Assembly (NCBI GenBank): GCA_018883125.1
Contig: VEQR01000012.1
Location: 1 to 51,926 of the forward strand
Source: Candidatus Kapaibacterium sp.
Lineage (GTDB): Bacteria; Bacteroidota; Ignavibacteria; Kapaibacteriales; Kapaibacteriaceae
Direction: 5' to 3'
DNA: 51,926 nucleotides
The notes under the pieces were generated by a model that was not told the origin of the DNA, did no database searches, and worked only from the letters and a program-made list of their open reading frames with translations. The translations under genes were made by a program, and so were the position numbers. This document shows, piece by piece, positions 25,927-36,874 of the stretch (within the stretch, counting starts at the first letter, position 1; each line of letters begins with the position of its first letter).

Positions 25927-28348
25927 TACTGCTGCCCTTGCGGTTGGGATACTTCTGCTACTTGCGGGAGCTCCTTTACTCTGGGCACAGTCGGTGATCA
26001 CGCTGCGCGGAACCGTTCAAACGGCGTACACTCTCGAACCAATCCGTTTTGTCACGGTAGAAGAAGTCCATACTCGCCAGCGAGTGATGACCGATCGGTC
26101 AGGGGGCTTTCTACTGCGCATTCCCCGCACGCGGTTAGACTCTCAATACATCGTGAGGCTGCGACTTGCTCTCTCCTGCATAGGATATCGTCGCGATACG
26201 ATCGAGATTCCAACAGCTGATACCACCCTTTCCATAACACTCCAAGAACAAAGCCTACTTGGACGGGAGATCGTTGTGCGTGCCGAAGATCCGGCCGTAA
26301 CGATCATGAGAAAAGTGATCGAACGTAAGGCCCGCCAGAGTGAACGACTGCGCACCTATACCTACACGCTTTATACAAAGTTTATTGCCGCCACGGATAC
26401 GGCCACAGCGCTTCGAAGTTCTGGCCGTGGTGATACTACGGTAAACAGCATCCTCGAATCGTTCTCCCGTGGCTACGTCAGGCTGCCGGATAAGTTTCAC
26501 AACGAGATCTTTCAGAAACGACAGTCTGCCAATGTACCACCGGAGGCCAACTTTGTCTCCTTTGGTACGAATCTGAACATCTATGATGAAAGCGTGACGA
26601 TCATAGGAGAGGAGATTGCTTCGCCCCTTGCCCTGGATGCCATAGATATCTACGACTACCAGCTGATGAGCAGTCAGGATGATGATACGGTTCTGATCCG
26701 TGTGAAGCCGCGCTCGGAGCTACGACGAGGTTTTGTTGGCACGATGTATGTGGATCAGCGTAATAATGTGCCACTTGAGGTTCAGCTAGTCCCGAATGAG
26801 GCGGTGAACCTTCCCTTTGGTGCTCAGCTTACGTATCGGCAGAATTTAATGGTCGTTGATTCGATGGTTGTTCCTGAAGCTCTGTCGATCACAAGCACAT
26901 TAGAGGCCAATATTCTCTACGTCGTCGCACCAAGACTCGACATCGACATTGAGACCATCTGCTATGACTACGAGATCAACCCCGAAATCGACGATGATGT
27001 TTTTGACCGTCGGCGCGTTGAGACAACCACCACCGCGGCCGAGTTCGATTCAACATTCTGGCAGACCAATCTTAAGCTCCCGCTTCGTCCGGAAGAGCAA
27101 CGAGCCTACCAGGAGATCCAGATGATCCTGGAGAATCCCGATAGTCTGCAGAACTCCATGATCGAGCAGTTTCTGGGTCCGGTGACACGCCTTCTCCAAC
27201 GACTTGGCCGACGTCCTTTTACCGGCTTCGAAGATATCTTTCGGTATAATCTCATTCACGGTGCTTATGTAGGAATCGGCCTTCGAGACAGACCTGACAC
27301 ATCGATCCTAATCTCTGCGCAGCTTGGCTATGGGCTATCGGATCGCCGTTCCTATGGAGCGCTAGCCGCGTCATGGTTCCCCGATAAGGCGCAGCGATGG
27401 GGAATTGAAGCATCGTATGGACATCTTCTTGCCCGACGGGACGATCCTGCGGTTGTGCGCCAGCCCCTTATCACGTTCACCTCGCTTCTATCGGGTGTGG
27501 ACTACGGCGACTACTATCTGAGCACGAACCTAAGTATCGGGGCCTCGTACTCATGGGGTCAGCTTCAATTTGTTCGCAACGATCTGTGGACGCGCCCCAA
27601 CATGTTCCGGATCGGGTATGTAAACTCCGCAGACAAGTCCGTCGAGCAGTCAACGCAATGGTCTGTCTTTGGTCCACCCGCAAACCAGCGCAGTAATCCG
27701 ATGATCGCCAACGGACGCATGAGTTCGGCAAGTATGGACCTTTTTCTCTCGTACTCGCCCCTGCGTAGAGTGTCACGAACTGGAATGGCGCTCTCCATAG
27801 AGGGGGCTGACAGATCAATTCTTGGCGGCGACTTCTCTTTTGTGCGTGCCGCGTGGATGGCTATGGCCCGCATGCGCACGATGCCATTATGGACGCTCGA
27901 CATCAGCGCAAATGTCCGCTGGGGATGGGGAAGTGTTCCACCTCAGCGCTTTTCATCCTCTGAGTCCGGTATTGGATCACTGGTGGTTGGTTCGGCATTT
28001 CGTGGCATGCGGATCAAAGAATTCTATGGAGACCGACTGGCGTCGGTTCAGTTCAGTCACAACTTCGGTGAAGTTGTCCCGGGACTTCTACGCATTCCGA
28101 ACATTGCCTCGTTTGGTATAGAGTTTCTACTCTTTGGTGGTGTTCAGTGGACGTCGTTCTCTGAGGCAACGCTATCGGCCTATCCGACCACGTTGCCAAC
28201 AACGGCTTCGACCGCCGACAAGACATACTTTGAGGTAGGCATGGGGATCAACCGCATACTGCTCTTCTTCCGAATCGACGTTAACGCTCGACTGTCGCAG
28301 CGTGATGTACCGGAACTTCGGTTCACACTGACAAACGCAACATTCTGA
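25901..28348 (+). CDS. DUF5686-type outer-membrane protein with carboxypeptidase-like domain
   Basis: The 815-residue product starts at ATG 25901, inside the preceding gene's 3' end. Its signal peptide has core ALAVGILLLLAGAPLLWAQ. A carboxypeptidase-regulatory-like beta domain follows at about 38-115 (TLRGTVQTAYTLEPIRFVTVEE). The remainder matches the DUF5686 pattern, beginning IMRKVIERKARQSERLRTYTYTLYTKF, and ends in a long beta-strand-rich, probable outer-membrane barrel region terminating in LRFTLTNATF. Function is unknown for the family. An open frame extends upstream to 25820, but those residues have no signal-peptide character. Translation may be coupled to the SBP gene. Confidence 0.82.
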   Translation: MRSFRSWADTAALAVGILLLLAGAPLLWAQSVITLRGTVQTAYTLEPIRFVTVEEVHTRQRVMTDRSGGFLLRIPRTRLDSQYIVRLRLALSCIGYRRDTIEIPTADTTLSITLQEQSLLGREIVVRAEDPAVTIMRKVIERKARQSERLRTYTYTLYTKFIAATDTATALRSSGRGDTTVNSILESFSRGYVRLPDKFHNEIFQKRQSANVPPEANFVSFGTNLNIYDESVTIIGEEIASPLALDAIDIYDYQLMSSQDDDTVLIRVKPRSELRRGFVGTMYVDQRNNVPLEVQLVPNEAVNLPFGAQLTYRQNLMVVDSMVVPEALSITSTLEANILYVVAPRLDIDIETICYDYEINPEIDDDVFDRRRVETTTTAAEFDSTFWQTNLKLPLRPEEQRAYQEIQMILENPDSLQNSMIEQFLGPVTRLLQRLGRRPFTGFEDIFRYNLIHGAYVGIGLRDRPDTSILISAQLGYGLSDRRSYGALAASWFPDKAQRWGIEASYGHLLARRDDPAVVRQPLITFTSLLSGVDYGDYYLSTNLSIGASYSWGQLQFVRNDLWTRPNMFRIGYVNSADKSVEQSTQWSVFGPPANQRSNPMIANGRMSSASMDLFLSYSPLRRVSRTGMALSIEGADRSILGGDFSFVRAAWMAMARMRTMPLWTLDISANVRWGWGSVPPQRFSSSESGIGSLVVGSAFRGMRIKEFYGDRLASVQFSHNFGEVVPGLLRIPNIASFGIEFLLFGGVQWTSFSEATLSAYPTTLPTTASTADKTYFEVGMGINRILLFFRIDVNARLSQRDVPELRFTLTNATF

Positions 28349-28360
28349 TGTAGCCGATTA

Positions 28361-29533
28361 TCACTGCGTTGACGTTACACGAATGCAGTCGGCCGCCGTG
28401 CGGGCATGTGCCCGAAGTGCGTCCACATCTGCCGATGGAACGCCGTAGGCAAGGGCAACGCCCATGCGTCGATATTGTCGCGTAGAGGGCTTACCGAATA
28501 TTCGCACCTCAATCTCCGGCATCGCCAAAGCCACCTCAACGCCAGAAATGACGGGTGGCAGGGGGCTTGCGGAATCCGCCAGAACCACCGCTGAAGCACC
28601 TGCACGCTCGAGTGATATGAAGGGAATAGGATAGCCAAGAACTGCTCGGGCATGCAGCTCAAATTCCGATAGGTTCGTGGTACCAGCCAGAGTCACCATA
28701 CCCGTATCGTGCGGACGCGGGGATAGTTCGCTGAAATACACGTCGGTTTCGGTGAGAAAGAACTCCACCCCCCAAATTCCAGCCCCCGTCAGTGACTCCG
28801 TTACCTGACGTGCCATCTGCTGAGCCTTCTCCAGTAAATCAGGGCGCACCGAGTGGGGCATCCACGATTCCTGGTAGTCTCCACGTTCCTGGCGATGTCC
28901 GATGGGTGGACAAAACAAGGTGGGGCCATGCTGCTGCGTAACGGTCAGAAGTGTGATCTCGCTATCGAAGCTGATGAACTCTTCGATGATCACTTCGCGC
29001 AGATCTCCGCGGCTACCGTCAATGGCATACGTCCATGCCCGATCGATATCCGACTCAGAGCGGACGGTGCTTTGCCCCTTTCCGCTTGATGACATCAATG
29101 GCTTGACCACGCACGGAAGACCTATCTCCCTTACCGCGGTACGGAACTCTTCGAGGGTTGTCGCATAGCGATAACTGGCCGTGCGCAATCCTAACTCCTT
29201 GGAAGCAAGATCGCGGATTGCCTTCCGATTCATCGTCATGTTGGCTGCTCGAGCACTTGGCACAACGTGCATACCACGGTTCTCATAACTGAAGAACCGC
29301 TCGGTTCGAATTGCTTCAACTTCGGGCACGATGATGTCAGGTTTGATCTCGGCGACGACGGCATCAAGCTGATCGCCATCCAGCATAGAAATCACGCGCC
29401 GATCATCGGCCATCTGCATTGCCGGAGCATCAGGATAGGAATCCACGGCAATAACACGATGCCCGTAACGCTTTACGGCAATGACGAACTCTTTGCCGAG
29501 TTCTCCGGATCCAAGGAGTAAGATGGTCTTCAT
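28361..29533 (-). CDS. purT: Formate-dependent GAR transformylase
   Basis: The 390-residue ATP-grasp enzyme makes formylglycinamide ribonucleotide from GAR, formate and ATP, the folate-independent third step of purine synthesis. The N-terminal segment [18 protein letters not shown], the EVEAIRTE block and the ATP-grasp signature [14 protein letters not shown] are clear, followed by [28 protein letters not shown] 29533 matches the family start; an upstream extension to 29575 is non-homologous. It follows priA after 44 bases. The reverse complement of 29558-29565 is TACCTTCG, a variant promoter box, so it may have its own promoter. Confidence 0.96.
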   Translation of the reverse strand: MKTILLLGSGELGKEFVIAVKRYGHRVIAVDSYPDAPAMQMADDRRVISMLDGDQLDAVVAEIKPDIIVPEVEAIRTERFFSYENRGMHVVPSARAANMTMNRKAIRDLASKELGLRTASYRYATTLEEFRTAVREIGLPCVVKPLMSSSGKGQSTVRSESDIDRAWTYAIDGSRGDLREVIIEEFISFDSEITLLTVTQQHGPTLFCPPIGHRQERGDYQESWMPHSVRPDLLEKAQQMARQVTESLTGAGIWGVEFFLTETDVYFSELSPRPHDTGMVTLAGTTNLSEFELHARAVLGYPIPFISLERAGASAVVLADSASPLPPVISGVEVALAMPEIEVRIFGKPSTRQYRRMGVALAYGVPSADVDALRAHARTAADCIRVTSTQ

Positions 29534-29577
29534 GGCAAGTCGATGATGAGTTGATTGCGAAGGTAGCACAAACACAT

Positions 29578-32091
29578 TTACAGCAGACCGCTGGCGTCGA
29601 TATCAACGCTGACTCGTACATCTCGAGAGGCATACTTCTGGAAGTATGAATCCAATGCCGAGCGCAGTAGTGCTCTGCAGCGCTGACCTGATGGATCGGC
29701 GGCCTTGTTGTTCCGAACAATGATCAGTCTACGGTGGTGGTTCCGTACCCATGCAACGGTCGGCACCACCACTTCGGATCTGGTGTGATACTCCGAGGTG
29801 CTGGGAATCAATGCATACAGTATCTGCGCATGCTCTTCAGACTGACGCTGTTCCATTGCCGTGATCTCTACAACGATAAAACGCGTAAACGGTGGATAGC
29901 CAACTTCCCGACGTTGGAGCATTTCATCATCAATCCATGCATTTACCGTGGCGTCGATCTTCTCACCATTGGAGACCAGTTGTAGGACGGGATGCTCGGG
30001 GGTTGAAGTCTGGATGATCACCTCTCCGGGACGCCCCTGGGCACGTCCGGAACGTCCGGCCACCTGTGTAAGCAGCTGGAAGGTCCGTTCACTCGCACGG
30101 AAGTCGCTCATGTGAAGAGTACGATCGGCATTCACCACAACGACCAGTGTTACCCGCGAAATGTCCAGCCCTTTGGCGATCATCTGTGTGCCGACGATCA
30201 CATCTAGGTCGCCCCCTGAAAATGAATTCAGAAGATGACGCAGAGCGCCTTTGCGGGTTGTGGTGTCGGCATCAACCCGTCCGATTCGACCGTCGATTCC
30301 GTGACGTTCTCGCAGCGCGGTCTTGAGTTCATCTTCAATGCGTTGTGTGCCGGTTCCCAACTCGTGAACGTCAACAGATCCGCACATGGTGCAGGCTGCA
30401 ACGTGGTTATCGGAGTGACCGCAGTAGTGGCACCGCATTGTTGCGGGCATACGATGATAGGTCAGCGAAACGTCGCAGTTCGGGCATGTCGGTGTGTGCC
30501 CACAGTCTCGGCACTGAAGTTCCGGGGCATAGCCACGTCGGTTGAGAAAAACGATAGCACCTTCTCCGCGACGAATACGCTCAGCCACGGCGTCAATGGC
30601 ATCGTGACTCAGGGAGCCTGAAAGACTGGCTGACTTACGGCGCTGTCGCATATCAACCAGTCGGATGATAGGGGGCACCGCATTATCTGCACGGTCGCGA
30701 ATTGTAAGGTAGTCATATCGCTTCTGCTGCACATTGTGCAGAGTTTCCATTGATGGAGTTGCCGATCCGAGAATCACCGGACAACCGATGATATGTCCGC
30801 GGATGATCGCCACATCACGTCCGTGATATCGTGGTGCCGGATCATCCTGTTTGTAGGATGCTTCGTGTTCTTCGTCCACGACAATCAGGCCCAGCTTGGG
30901 AACGGAACAAAAGATCGCCGATCGGGGACCGATGACAATATCGACCTCGCCACGGGCGATCCGATTGATCTGATGCAGACGTTCCACGTCGGAGAGTCGA
31001 GAGTGGAGGATCGCAACCCGTTCACCGAAGACGGCCGAAAAGCGATCGCCAAGCTGAGGTGTGAGGGATATCTCCGGCACCAATACGATGGATGAATACC
31101 CAAGCTGCTGAGCACACTGAATCGCATGCTGATAGACGAGAGTCTTTCCCGAACCAGTGACGCCATGCAGAAGAATCGGGTTGAACCTCTGAGATTTGAT
31201 ACCGTCACCAATTCGATCAACTGCCGTCTTCTGGTCAGCTGTTAAAACAACCGGTGATTCCTTATGTGCCTGCACGAATGCACCATGAATGTCTGGGCGC
31301 TTAACTATCTGAGTGACGTCCAAAACGCCACGCTCGATAAGTGCATCGATAACCGATACGGAAACGTCGGCCTGCCGCGCGATCTCTGCCACCGGCATAG
31401 GTTCGCCACCACTTTTGTGGGCCATCCATGCTACGGCCAGAGCCAGTGACTGCTTCGGAGCACGTTTGTCGAGAAGATCAAAAAGCTCTCGCAGATCATG
31501 GTCGTTCGTTGAATATTTTTCGGCAACAGACACTGCACGAATCATCCGAGCCGATGGGGCGGAGCTCAGAGTGCTGCTCATGCTGATATACCCATCGCGA
31601 ACAAGTGCTTGGAGCTGGTCGGCAACGCTCGTGTGCTTCAGCCGCTTCTGCAGATAAGCCAGAGTGACGTCACCTCGGATCTCATCAATGATCTCCAGCA
31701 AGGCGGCACGTTTCGGAGCTCTGCGCCTGATCAATGTCATCTCCTGCGCCGAAACCGGTCGTTCACGATGGATATGGACCACGGATGTCGGTTTCATTCC
31801 ACTCGGAAGAGCCGCAGCAATCACCTCGCCCCATGAGCAGAGGTAATACTCACTCACACGCTTGGTCAGCTCAAGTAGCTCTCGTGAAAAGGTGGGGGTT
31901 TCCTCGAGTACTTCGAGGACGCTTCTCATTTCAGCTACTGGCTCCGAATCGACCTCAACGACGGTACCCGTGAGAACACGAGCTCCAAGGGGTACCAACA
32001 CGCGCATGCCGATGGACACATGTTCACCGTCATTCACCTCGTAGGTAAGGGGCTCAAGACGAGGTATGGGGAGTGCAACACGAATCGGCAT
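29578..32091 (-). CDS. priA: Primosomal replication protein N' (PriA helicase)
   Basis: The 837-residue protein restarts collapsed replication forks. An N-terminal 3' DNA-binding domain begins [19 protein letters not shown]. The superfamily 2 helicase core has GVTGSGKT near residue 310 and DEEH near 405. The zinc-binding insertion, between about 520 and 575, has eight cysteines in CRDCG, CPNC, CHYCG and CTMCG. ATG 32091 matches the family start; the open frame extends to 32121 without support. It is transcribed divergently from htrA, with 61 bases between the start codons. Confidence 0.97.
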   Translation of the reverse strand: MPIRVALPIPRLEPLTYEVNDGEHVSIGMRVLVPLGARVLTGTVVEVDSEPVAEMRSVLEVLEETPTFSRELLELTKRVSEYYLCSWGEVIAAALPSGMKPTSVVHIHRERPVSAQEMTLIRRRAPKRAALLEIIDEIRGDVTLAYLQKRLKHTSVADQLQALVRDGYISMSSTLSSAPSARMIRAVSVAEKYSTNDHDLRELFDLLDKRAPKQSLALAVAWMAHKSGGEPMPVAEIARQADVSVSVIDALIERGVLDVTQIVKRPDIHGAFVQAHKESPVVLTADQKTAVDRIGDGIKSQRFNPILLHGVTGSGKTLVYQHAIQCAQQLGYSSIVLVPEISLTPQLGDRFSAVFGERVAILHSRLSDVERLHQINRIARGEVDIVIGPRSAIFCSVPKLGLIVVDEEHEASYKQDDPAPRYHGRDVAIIRGHIIGCPVILGSATPSMETLHNVQQKRYDYLTIRDRADNAVPPIIRLVDMRQRRKSASLSGSLSHDAIDAVAERIRRGEGAIVFLNRRGYAPELQCRDCGHTPTCPNCDVSLTYHRMPATMRCHYCGHSDNHVAACTMCGSVDVHELGTGTQRIEDELKTALRERHGIDGRIGRVDADTTTRKGALRHLLNSFSGGDLDVIVGTQMIAKGLDISRVTLVVVVNADRTLHMSDFRASERTFQLLTQVAGRSGRAQGRPGEVIIQTSTPEHPVLQLVSNGEKIDATVNAWIDDEMLQRREVGYPPFTRFIVVEITAMEQRQSEEHAQILYALIPSTSEYHTRSEVVVPTVAWVRNHHRRLIIVRNNKAADPSGQRCRALLRSALDSYFQKYASRDVRVSVDIDASGLL

Positions 32092-32152
32092 GGGACGCAA
32101 TTTACCCAGCCTGATCCGCAATAAATTGCCCCCGATTTCGACCTACGCCGAT
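32092..32152. promoter_or_regulatory. Divergent promoter region priA / htrA
   Basis: These 61 bases must hold both promoters. TAAATTG occurs on the plus strand at 32121-32127 and on the minus strand near 32101, each a degenerate TAnnTTTG with one T missing. No perfect box or convincing operator is seen. Confidence 0.3.
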
Positions 32153-33367
32153 ATGAAACGTCTTGCCCGTCACCCCCTCGTTGCGGCACTGCTTTTGACT
32201 CTTGCCGCACACCCTTTGGCTCTCGTTGTTGGAGTCGACAATACTTCATCACTGACCTTGCCGGCCATGGCCCACTCTGCCGATGATGTCGGTCAGAGTC
32301 GTCGCAATGCAATTACGAAGGCCGTGGCAATCTGCTCGCCGGCTATTGTTGGCATCAATGTGACTGAGACGCGGACGCAGGTGTATCAGGATCCATTCTC
32401 CGATCTTTTCGTTGATCCGTTCTTCGAGCAGCTCTTCGGTAACCGCCGACGCAATTACCGTCGAAGTTATGAGGTCCGCTCACTCGGCTCAGGTTTTCTC
32501 ATCAGTCAAGACGGATATATCGTTACGAATGATCACGTTGCCGGAGGGGCAACAAAGATCGTTGTTACGCTCACCGACGGTACGAAGCATGACGCTAAGA
32601 TCATCGGTACAGATATGGTATCCGACGTTACGGTGCTAAAGATCGATGGCAGCGGGTTTCCGTACCTAAAGCTTGCCAACAGCGACGATCTGGCCGTTGG
32701 TGAATGGTCAATTGCTTTTGGCAATCCGTTCGGACTCTTTGATAACAACGCCAAACCAACCGTCACCGTTGGTGTGGTTTCCAACGTTGGCGTAAGCTTC
32801 ACGCAACCATCAGACAATGGTGAGATGCGCGTTTATCGCAACATGATCCAGACCGATGCTGCCATTTCCTCCGGTAATTCCGGTGGTCCGCTGGTGAATG
32901 CCAACGGCGAGGTGATCGGCGTGAACACCGTCATATACTCCACAGCAAACAGCAGCCGTGGGTCGGGCAGTATCGGCATAGGATTTGCAATCCCAATCAA
33001 CCGAGTTCGCAAGATTGTTGATCGGCTGAAAACCGGCGGGGCCATCGATCGAGATTTCTGGACGGGTATGAAGCTGGAGAGCATCACTGAACAGGTCCGT
33101 AAATATTTTCGGCTTAAGACCACGGAAGGCGTCCTTGTGAGCGAGATCGCCTCTGGTGGACCAGCAGAGAAGGCAGGAGTTGAGCCCGGAGACGTTATCA
33201 TTGCCGTTGATGGCAAGCCGACTCTTCGTGATGAAGATGTTGATATTGCTATCCTTGACGGTGAGGTTAATCAACGTATCGAGCTGTCTGTACGGCGTGG
33301 CGAGGAAACTCTGAATCTCGCGCTGGTTCTCAAGAAACGTCCACGGAGTGGTGGTGTCCGAAATTGA
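32153..33367 (+). CDS. degP: HtrA/DegP-family serine protease
   Basis: The 404-residue periplasmic protease has a signal peptide ([21 protein letters not shown]). The trypsin-like domain has catalytic His128 (TNDHV), Asp158 (VSDVTVL) and Ser243 (GNSGG). A single C-terminal PDZ domain at about 300-395 carries [24 protein letters not shown]. One PDZ domain makes it DegS/HtrA-like in layout rather than DegP with two. It probably degrades or refolds damaged envelope proteins. Its end overlaps the lptB start by 20 bases, suggesting coupled expression with lipopolysaccharide transport. Confidence 0.94.
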   Translation: MKRLARHPLVAALLLTLAAHPLALVVGVDNTSSLTLPAMAHSADDVGQSRRNAITKAVAICSPAIVGINVTETRTQVYQDPFSDLFVDPFFEQLFGNRRRNYRRSYEVRSLGSGFLISQDGYIVTNDHVAGGATKIVVTLTDGTKHDAKIIGTDMVSDVTVLKIDGSGFPYLKLANSDDLAVGEWSIAFGNPFGLFDNNAKPTVTVGVVSNVGVSFTQPSDNGEMRVYRNMIQTDAAISSGNSGGPLVNANGEVIGVNTVIYSTANSSRGSGSIGIGFAIPINRVRKIVDRLKTGGAIDRDFWTGMKLESITEQVRKYFRLKTTEGVLVSEIASGGPAEKAGVEPGDVIIAVDGKPTLRDEDVDIAILDGEVNQRIELSVRRGEETLNLALVLKKRPRSGGVRN

Positions 33368-34103
33368 ATCTCGAAGTGTCCTTTCATCGACCAATTTGCG
33401 CAAGGCCTACAAAGGACGGGTGGTTGTGCAGGCAAGTACGCTCGACGTCCATCAGGGAGAATGTGTCGGTTTGCTAGGCCCGAATGGTGCCGGCAAGACG
33501 ACAACATTTTACATGATCACCGGAATGGTACCGCCGGACAGCGGTTCAGTGCTCTTTGATGGAAAAGACATTACGTCTACACCAATGTATAAGCGTGCTC
33601 GGATGGGGCTTGCCTATCTCCCGCAGGAGCCGTCGATTTTCCGCAAGCTCTCAGTTGAGCAGAACATCATGGCGATCCTTGAGACTCGCAAGCTTAGCAG
33701 TAAGCAGCGCAGGGAGCAACTCGAGAAACTCCTCGATGAGTTCGGCATCTCTCACATTCGCAAGAGCAAAGGGTACATGCTCAGCGGCGGCGAACGTCGT
33801 CGATGCGAGATCGCTCGGGCTCTGGCGACAGATCCAAAGTTCATTCTTCTCGACGAGCCATTTGCCGGGATAGATCCGATTGCTGTGGAGGAGATCATGC
33901 ACATCGTACGTCAGCTCAAACATCGCGGAATCGGTGTGCTGATAACCGATCACAATGTGCACGAAACGTTGAGCATTACCGACCGTGCCTACATCCTCAT
34001 TGATGGAGCGATGTTCGTCAGCGGCACAGCTCAAGAGATTGCAGCCAACGAAGAAGTACGACGGCGCTACCTTGGCGAGTCTTTCTCGTTAGAACGCTAC
34101 TGA
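33348..34103 (+). CDS. lptB: Lipopolysaccharide export ABC ATPase LptB
   Basis: The 251-residue ATPase powers LPS extraction by LptFGC. It has Walker A GPNGAGKT at 44-51, the Q-loop in LPQEPSIF, signature LSGGERRR and Walker [12 protein letters not shown]. The C-terminus ([13 protein letters not shown]) is typical of LptB. The start is one of three consecutive GTG codons (33348, 33351, 33354), all within the htrA 3' end. It supports a Gram-negative envelope with LPS. The gene ends 5 bases before the convergent TonB receptor gene. Confidence 0.95.
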   Translation: MVVSEIESRSVLSSTNLRKAYKGRVVVQASTLDVHQGECVGLLGPNGAGKTTTFYMITGMVPPDSGSVLFDGKDITSTPMYKRARMGLAYLPQEPSIFRKLSVEQNIMAILETRKLSSKQRREQLEKLLDEFGISHIRKSKGYMLSGGERRRCEIARALATDPKFILLDEPFAGIDPIAVEEIMHIVRQLKHRGIGVLITDHNVHETLSITDRAYILIDGAMFVSGTAQEIAANEEVRRRYLGESFSLERY

Positions 34104-34108
34104 AGCAG

Positions 34109-36340
34109 CTACCGCATCTCCACTTGCAGCAGCACAGTCCTTAGCGGACCAAGATTTCCAATGGATTCTGTGTAGGCGTAGTTCAAGGCGTTCCGAACGA
34201 TCACGCCACAGCGAAGATGATCTGACGCATCAGCAAAGAGTCGAAGATCCACAAGGTGTAGAGGTACCCTGACATCTGCATCGGTGACAAACAACGATAG
34301 TCGGTCATCAATGGCCTGCACCCTGTCCTGATACCGGTACTCCGCCTGAAGGCTAACTCCGGCAAGGGGCGACCACATAGCTCGGGAGTACCAGAGGACC
34401 CTGTTGCGATACTTCAGAATGCTTCCAAGTGTAAGATCGGTTGGATCCATAAGGGTTAGCCCCGTCTCAGCCATGAGATCCTTGGTGATAGCAAATCGCA
34501 ACGTTCCCTCCATACCAAGGATCCGTGCACGCGTCAGGTTGGTGAACACAATCGGAATACCGGGTGTCGTCAGATCGAAACTGGGCTCGATCAGACTGTA
34601 TAGTTCGTTATCGAAGATGGCAATATCAAGCTCGAACGGCAGAAAGGTAGTATTGCGCCATGCTATGCCAATCTCGGAGGATACGGAGCTCTCTGCCATA
34701 ACGCTCGGGTTAGGACGCACCCGAAAAGGACCATACTGCGTATTGGCATACCGTTCGGCAACGGTAGGAGCACGAAAGCCCCTTCCGACCGATGCTCGAA
34801 GGGATAGGTCTTCGCTCACAGGAATGGACAGGCCGAGTTTCGGTGAGAGCTCAAGATGGGGCTTCAGTGTGAGCGTCTCCTCACGGTCAAGTCGAAGACC
34901 AGCCGTAAGAAGCGCACCGGCTCCAACATTCAACTCTGCCTGAGAGAAGACACTCACCAGATGCTGAAGTGTCTGCTCATAGATCGGGCTGGTGACGGAA
35001 TTGACTCTTGCCGAAAGACCAGATGTAAGTGTTACTGTACTCAGAACTGACGCCGTATGCTGCAGGTCTGCCGAATGCGCCAGTGCGATTGATACACCGG
35101 CCGGTGTTTCGGCAGCCGGATTCAAGGTCTCGAACATGGTCCGGAACACACCGTAACGGGCAATGAAGGATTGCTCGTCGGAGATCACGGTAGAGTACTC
35201 TAAACCTGCAGCTGTTTTGGAGGTAACAATACGCTCGTTGATGTCCTGTACGGCGGGTGGACGTGTTGCATTATCTAGGCCCTTCCAGTAAAGGAAGTTC
35301 TGACGCTGATCGGCTGCATGGAACAGATTGAATCGCAGGTTCGATGCTTCGCTGAGAGCATACGTGACCTTGGCGAAGCCGAAGCCCCGTACGGTCTCAT
35401 CGAACTGGCGATACCCCTGATCACGTCGGTAGCCGCCACTTACGCTGTAAGACCAGTTTCCAACGCGCTGCCCAGCTCGCACATCAGCACCGCCGAGAAG
35501 GGGATAGCCGCTCATGTACTCCCACTTCTCATAGGGCTGATCGGTGTAGAGTCCAGCATAAACCCGACCTGACACGGAAAACACATCTGTGGGTTGCTTC
35601 GTGATGATGCTGACCACGCCTCCAAGGGCTCCCGTTCCATAGAGCGCTGAGCCAGCCCCCTTGATGACTTCGATTCGCTCGATATCCGCAACTGGCATCA
35701 CGTCGAACTTGATGTCACCGTTGTCACCCGATATCAGCGGAAAGCCGTCCATCATCACCATTGTCCGGCTGCCAACACCAAGAGCAAAGCCCGAGGCACC
35801 GCGGATACTAACCTGATCGCGCGCAATACTGATCCCGCTGACGTAGCGCAAGGCTTCGTCGAGCCGAACAATACCGCGCTGCGCAAGGTCTTCTGTCTTG
35901 ACGATCGAGACGCTGATGGGGACGTCCTGTACGGCCTGCACGCGCTTGTTTGCCGTCACGATCACTTCCTGCTGACGACGCGATGAAACTTCAAGGCGGA
36001 TCGGACCAACATCAACGCTTGATGAATCTCCCGCAACTGACAGTTGTGCCTGAGCGTAGCCGACGAATGATACACGAAGGAGGATAGAGTCTTGCTTGAT
36101 ACAGCGCAATGAGAAGCCCCCTGACGAGGATGTGTATGCTCCGCGGCTGGTGCCTACCTGTTGAACCGTTGCTCCACGTAGGGGTTTATCGGACTGACCA
36201 TCGAGAACAGTGCCGACGATAGTGACCAAGCGTTGTGATGCGTCCTGTGAACTCTGAGCACTCGCGTTGAGCGATACTCCAAGCACGGTTACCAGCAGTA
36301 GCAGTACCGACATCAAAGTATGTACCATAGGCCGCGTCAC
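34109..36340 (-). CDS. TonB-dependent outer-membrane receptor
   Basis: The 743-residue protein has a signal peptide (about 1-29). A carboxypeptidase-regulatory-like domain at about 40-120 (TIVGTVLDGQSDKPLRGATVQQ) precedes the plug (EVIVTANKRVQAVQDVPISVSIV, later GAGSALYGTGALGGVVSIIT). A 22-strand-type barrel follows and ends in LQVEMR. It imports a scarce ligand (siderophore, cobalamin, metal or other), which cannot be specified. It overlaps the upstream lipoprotein gene by 4 bases and is presumably co-expressed with it. Length and plug motifs match vitamin B12/siderophore-type receptors. Confidence 0.93.
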   Translation of the reverse strand: MTRPMVHTLMSVLLLLVTVLGVSLNASAQSSQDASQRLVTIVGTVLDGQSDKPLRGATVQQVGTSRGAYTSSSGGFSLRCIKQDSILLRVSFVGYAQAQLSVAGDSSSVDVGPIRLEVSSRRQQEVIVTANKRVQAVQDVPISVSIVKTEDLAQRGIVRLDEALRYVSGISIARDQVSIRGASGFALGVGSRTMVMMDGFPLISGDNGDIKFDVMPVADIERIEVIKGAGSALYGTGALGGVVSIITKQPTDVFSVSGRVYAGLYTDQPYEKWEYMSGYPLLGGADVRAGQRVGNWSYSVSGGYRRDQGYRQFDETVRGFGFAKVTYALSEASNLRFNLFHAADQRQNFLYWKGLDNATRPPAVQDINERIVTSKTAAGLEYSTVISDEQSFIARYGVFRTMFETLNPAAETPAGVSIALAHSADLQHTASVLSTVTLTSGLSARVNSVTSPIYEQTLQHLVSVFSQAELNVGAGALLTAGLRLDREETLTLKPHLELSPKLGLSIPVSEDLSLRASVGRGFRAPTVAERYANTQYGPFRVRPNPSVMAESSVSSEIGIAWRNTTFLPFELDIAIFDNELYSLIEPSFDLTTPGIPIVFTNLTRARILGMEGTLRFAITKDLMAETGLTLMDPTDLTLGSILKYRNRVLWYSRAMWSPLAGVSLQAEYRYQDRVQAIDDRLSLFVTDADVRVPLHLVDLRLFADASDHLRCGVIVRNALNYAYTESIGNLGPLRTVLLQVEMR

Positions 36341-36852
36341 GGGAATGGCTGCGGAGGTAGGTTGTTGAAGTCCACTTGGAAGTTGAGATCAATCGTTGCG
36401 CCGGATGGCACAACGATGCGTCCCGGCTGCGACGGATCCCCAGACGGAGCATACACATCAAGCATTAGCCAGTCCGTAAGAAAGCTCGGGCCGTTTTGCA
36501 TGGCAACCACCACGTATTCAAAGGTCCGGGGGGTTCCAAGTACCTCGAGAACATAGAGTGTGGAATCCTCGAATGTCGGGAGCATCAATGGACTGAATGC
36601 CGCAGTTTGCTGCACGACGGCGGAGACAACATCTTCGCGGACCTTCGGTTTCCTTTCAAAGGCCACAACGCGCAAATCATAAATACTGTCCTTTGGCCAG
36701 GCGTTCTTCCCACCAACGTATCGGATTGTACCTCGCAGACCGGTAAAGGGGCGAACAGCATCTGGATCGATGCCACCACAACCAGTGATGAGCATCAAGA
36801 CCAACCAGGACAGCGCGATGGTGGTCAACCATGGTACGGGATAACTACGCAT
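36337..36852 (-). CDS. Small lipoprotein co-transcribed with the TonB receptor
   Basis: The 171-residue protein has a lipoprotein signal with lipobox LITGC (Cys25). The mature part is beta-rich and of unknown family (FTGLRGTIRYVGGKNAWPKD, TIDLNFQVDFNN). Its overlap with the TonB receptor start (4 bases) suggests a partner role, for example ligand capture at the outer membrane, but there is no resemblance to SusD. A TATGTTCG box lies four bases upstream. Confidence 0.75.
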   Translation of the reverse strand: MRSYPVPWLTTIALSWLVLMLITGCGGIDPDAVRPFTGLRGTIRYVGGKNAWPKDSIYDLRVVAFERKPKVREDVVSAVVQQTAAFSPLMLPTFEDSTLYVLEVLGTPRTFEYVVVAMQNGPSFLTDWLMLDVYAPSGDPSQPGRIVVPSGATIDLNFQVDFNNLPPQPFP

Positions 36853-36856
36853 GCGG

Positions 36857-36864
36857 CGAACATA
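36857..36864 (-). promoter_or_regulatory. TATGTTCG promoter-like box
   Basis: Read on the minus strand, this TAnnTTCG variant ends four bases before the lipoprotein ATG. A TTG lies 20 bases upstream of it on the same strand, at the -33 position, as part of a palindrome. Confidence 0.45.
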
Positions 36865-36874
36865 CAGCGATGAC

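Noticed and set aside
28334-28370. AACGCA/TGCGTT inverted repeat at the convergent ends of the DUF5686 gene and purT
   Set aside because: Only six pairs with a 25-base loop and no U-tract; too weak to call a terminator.
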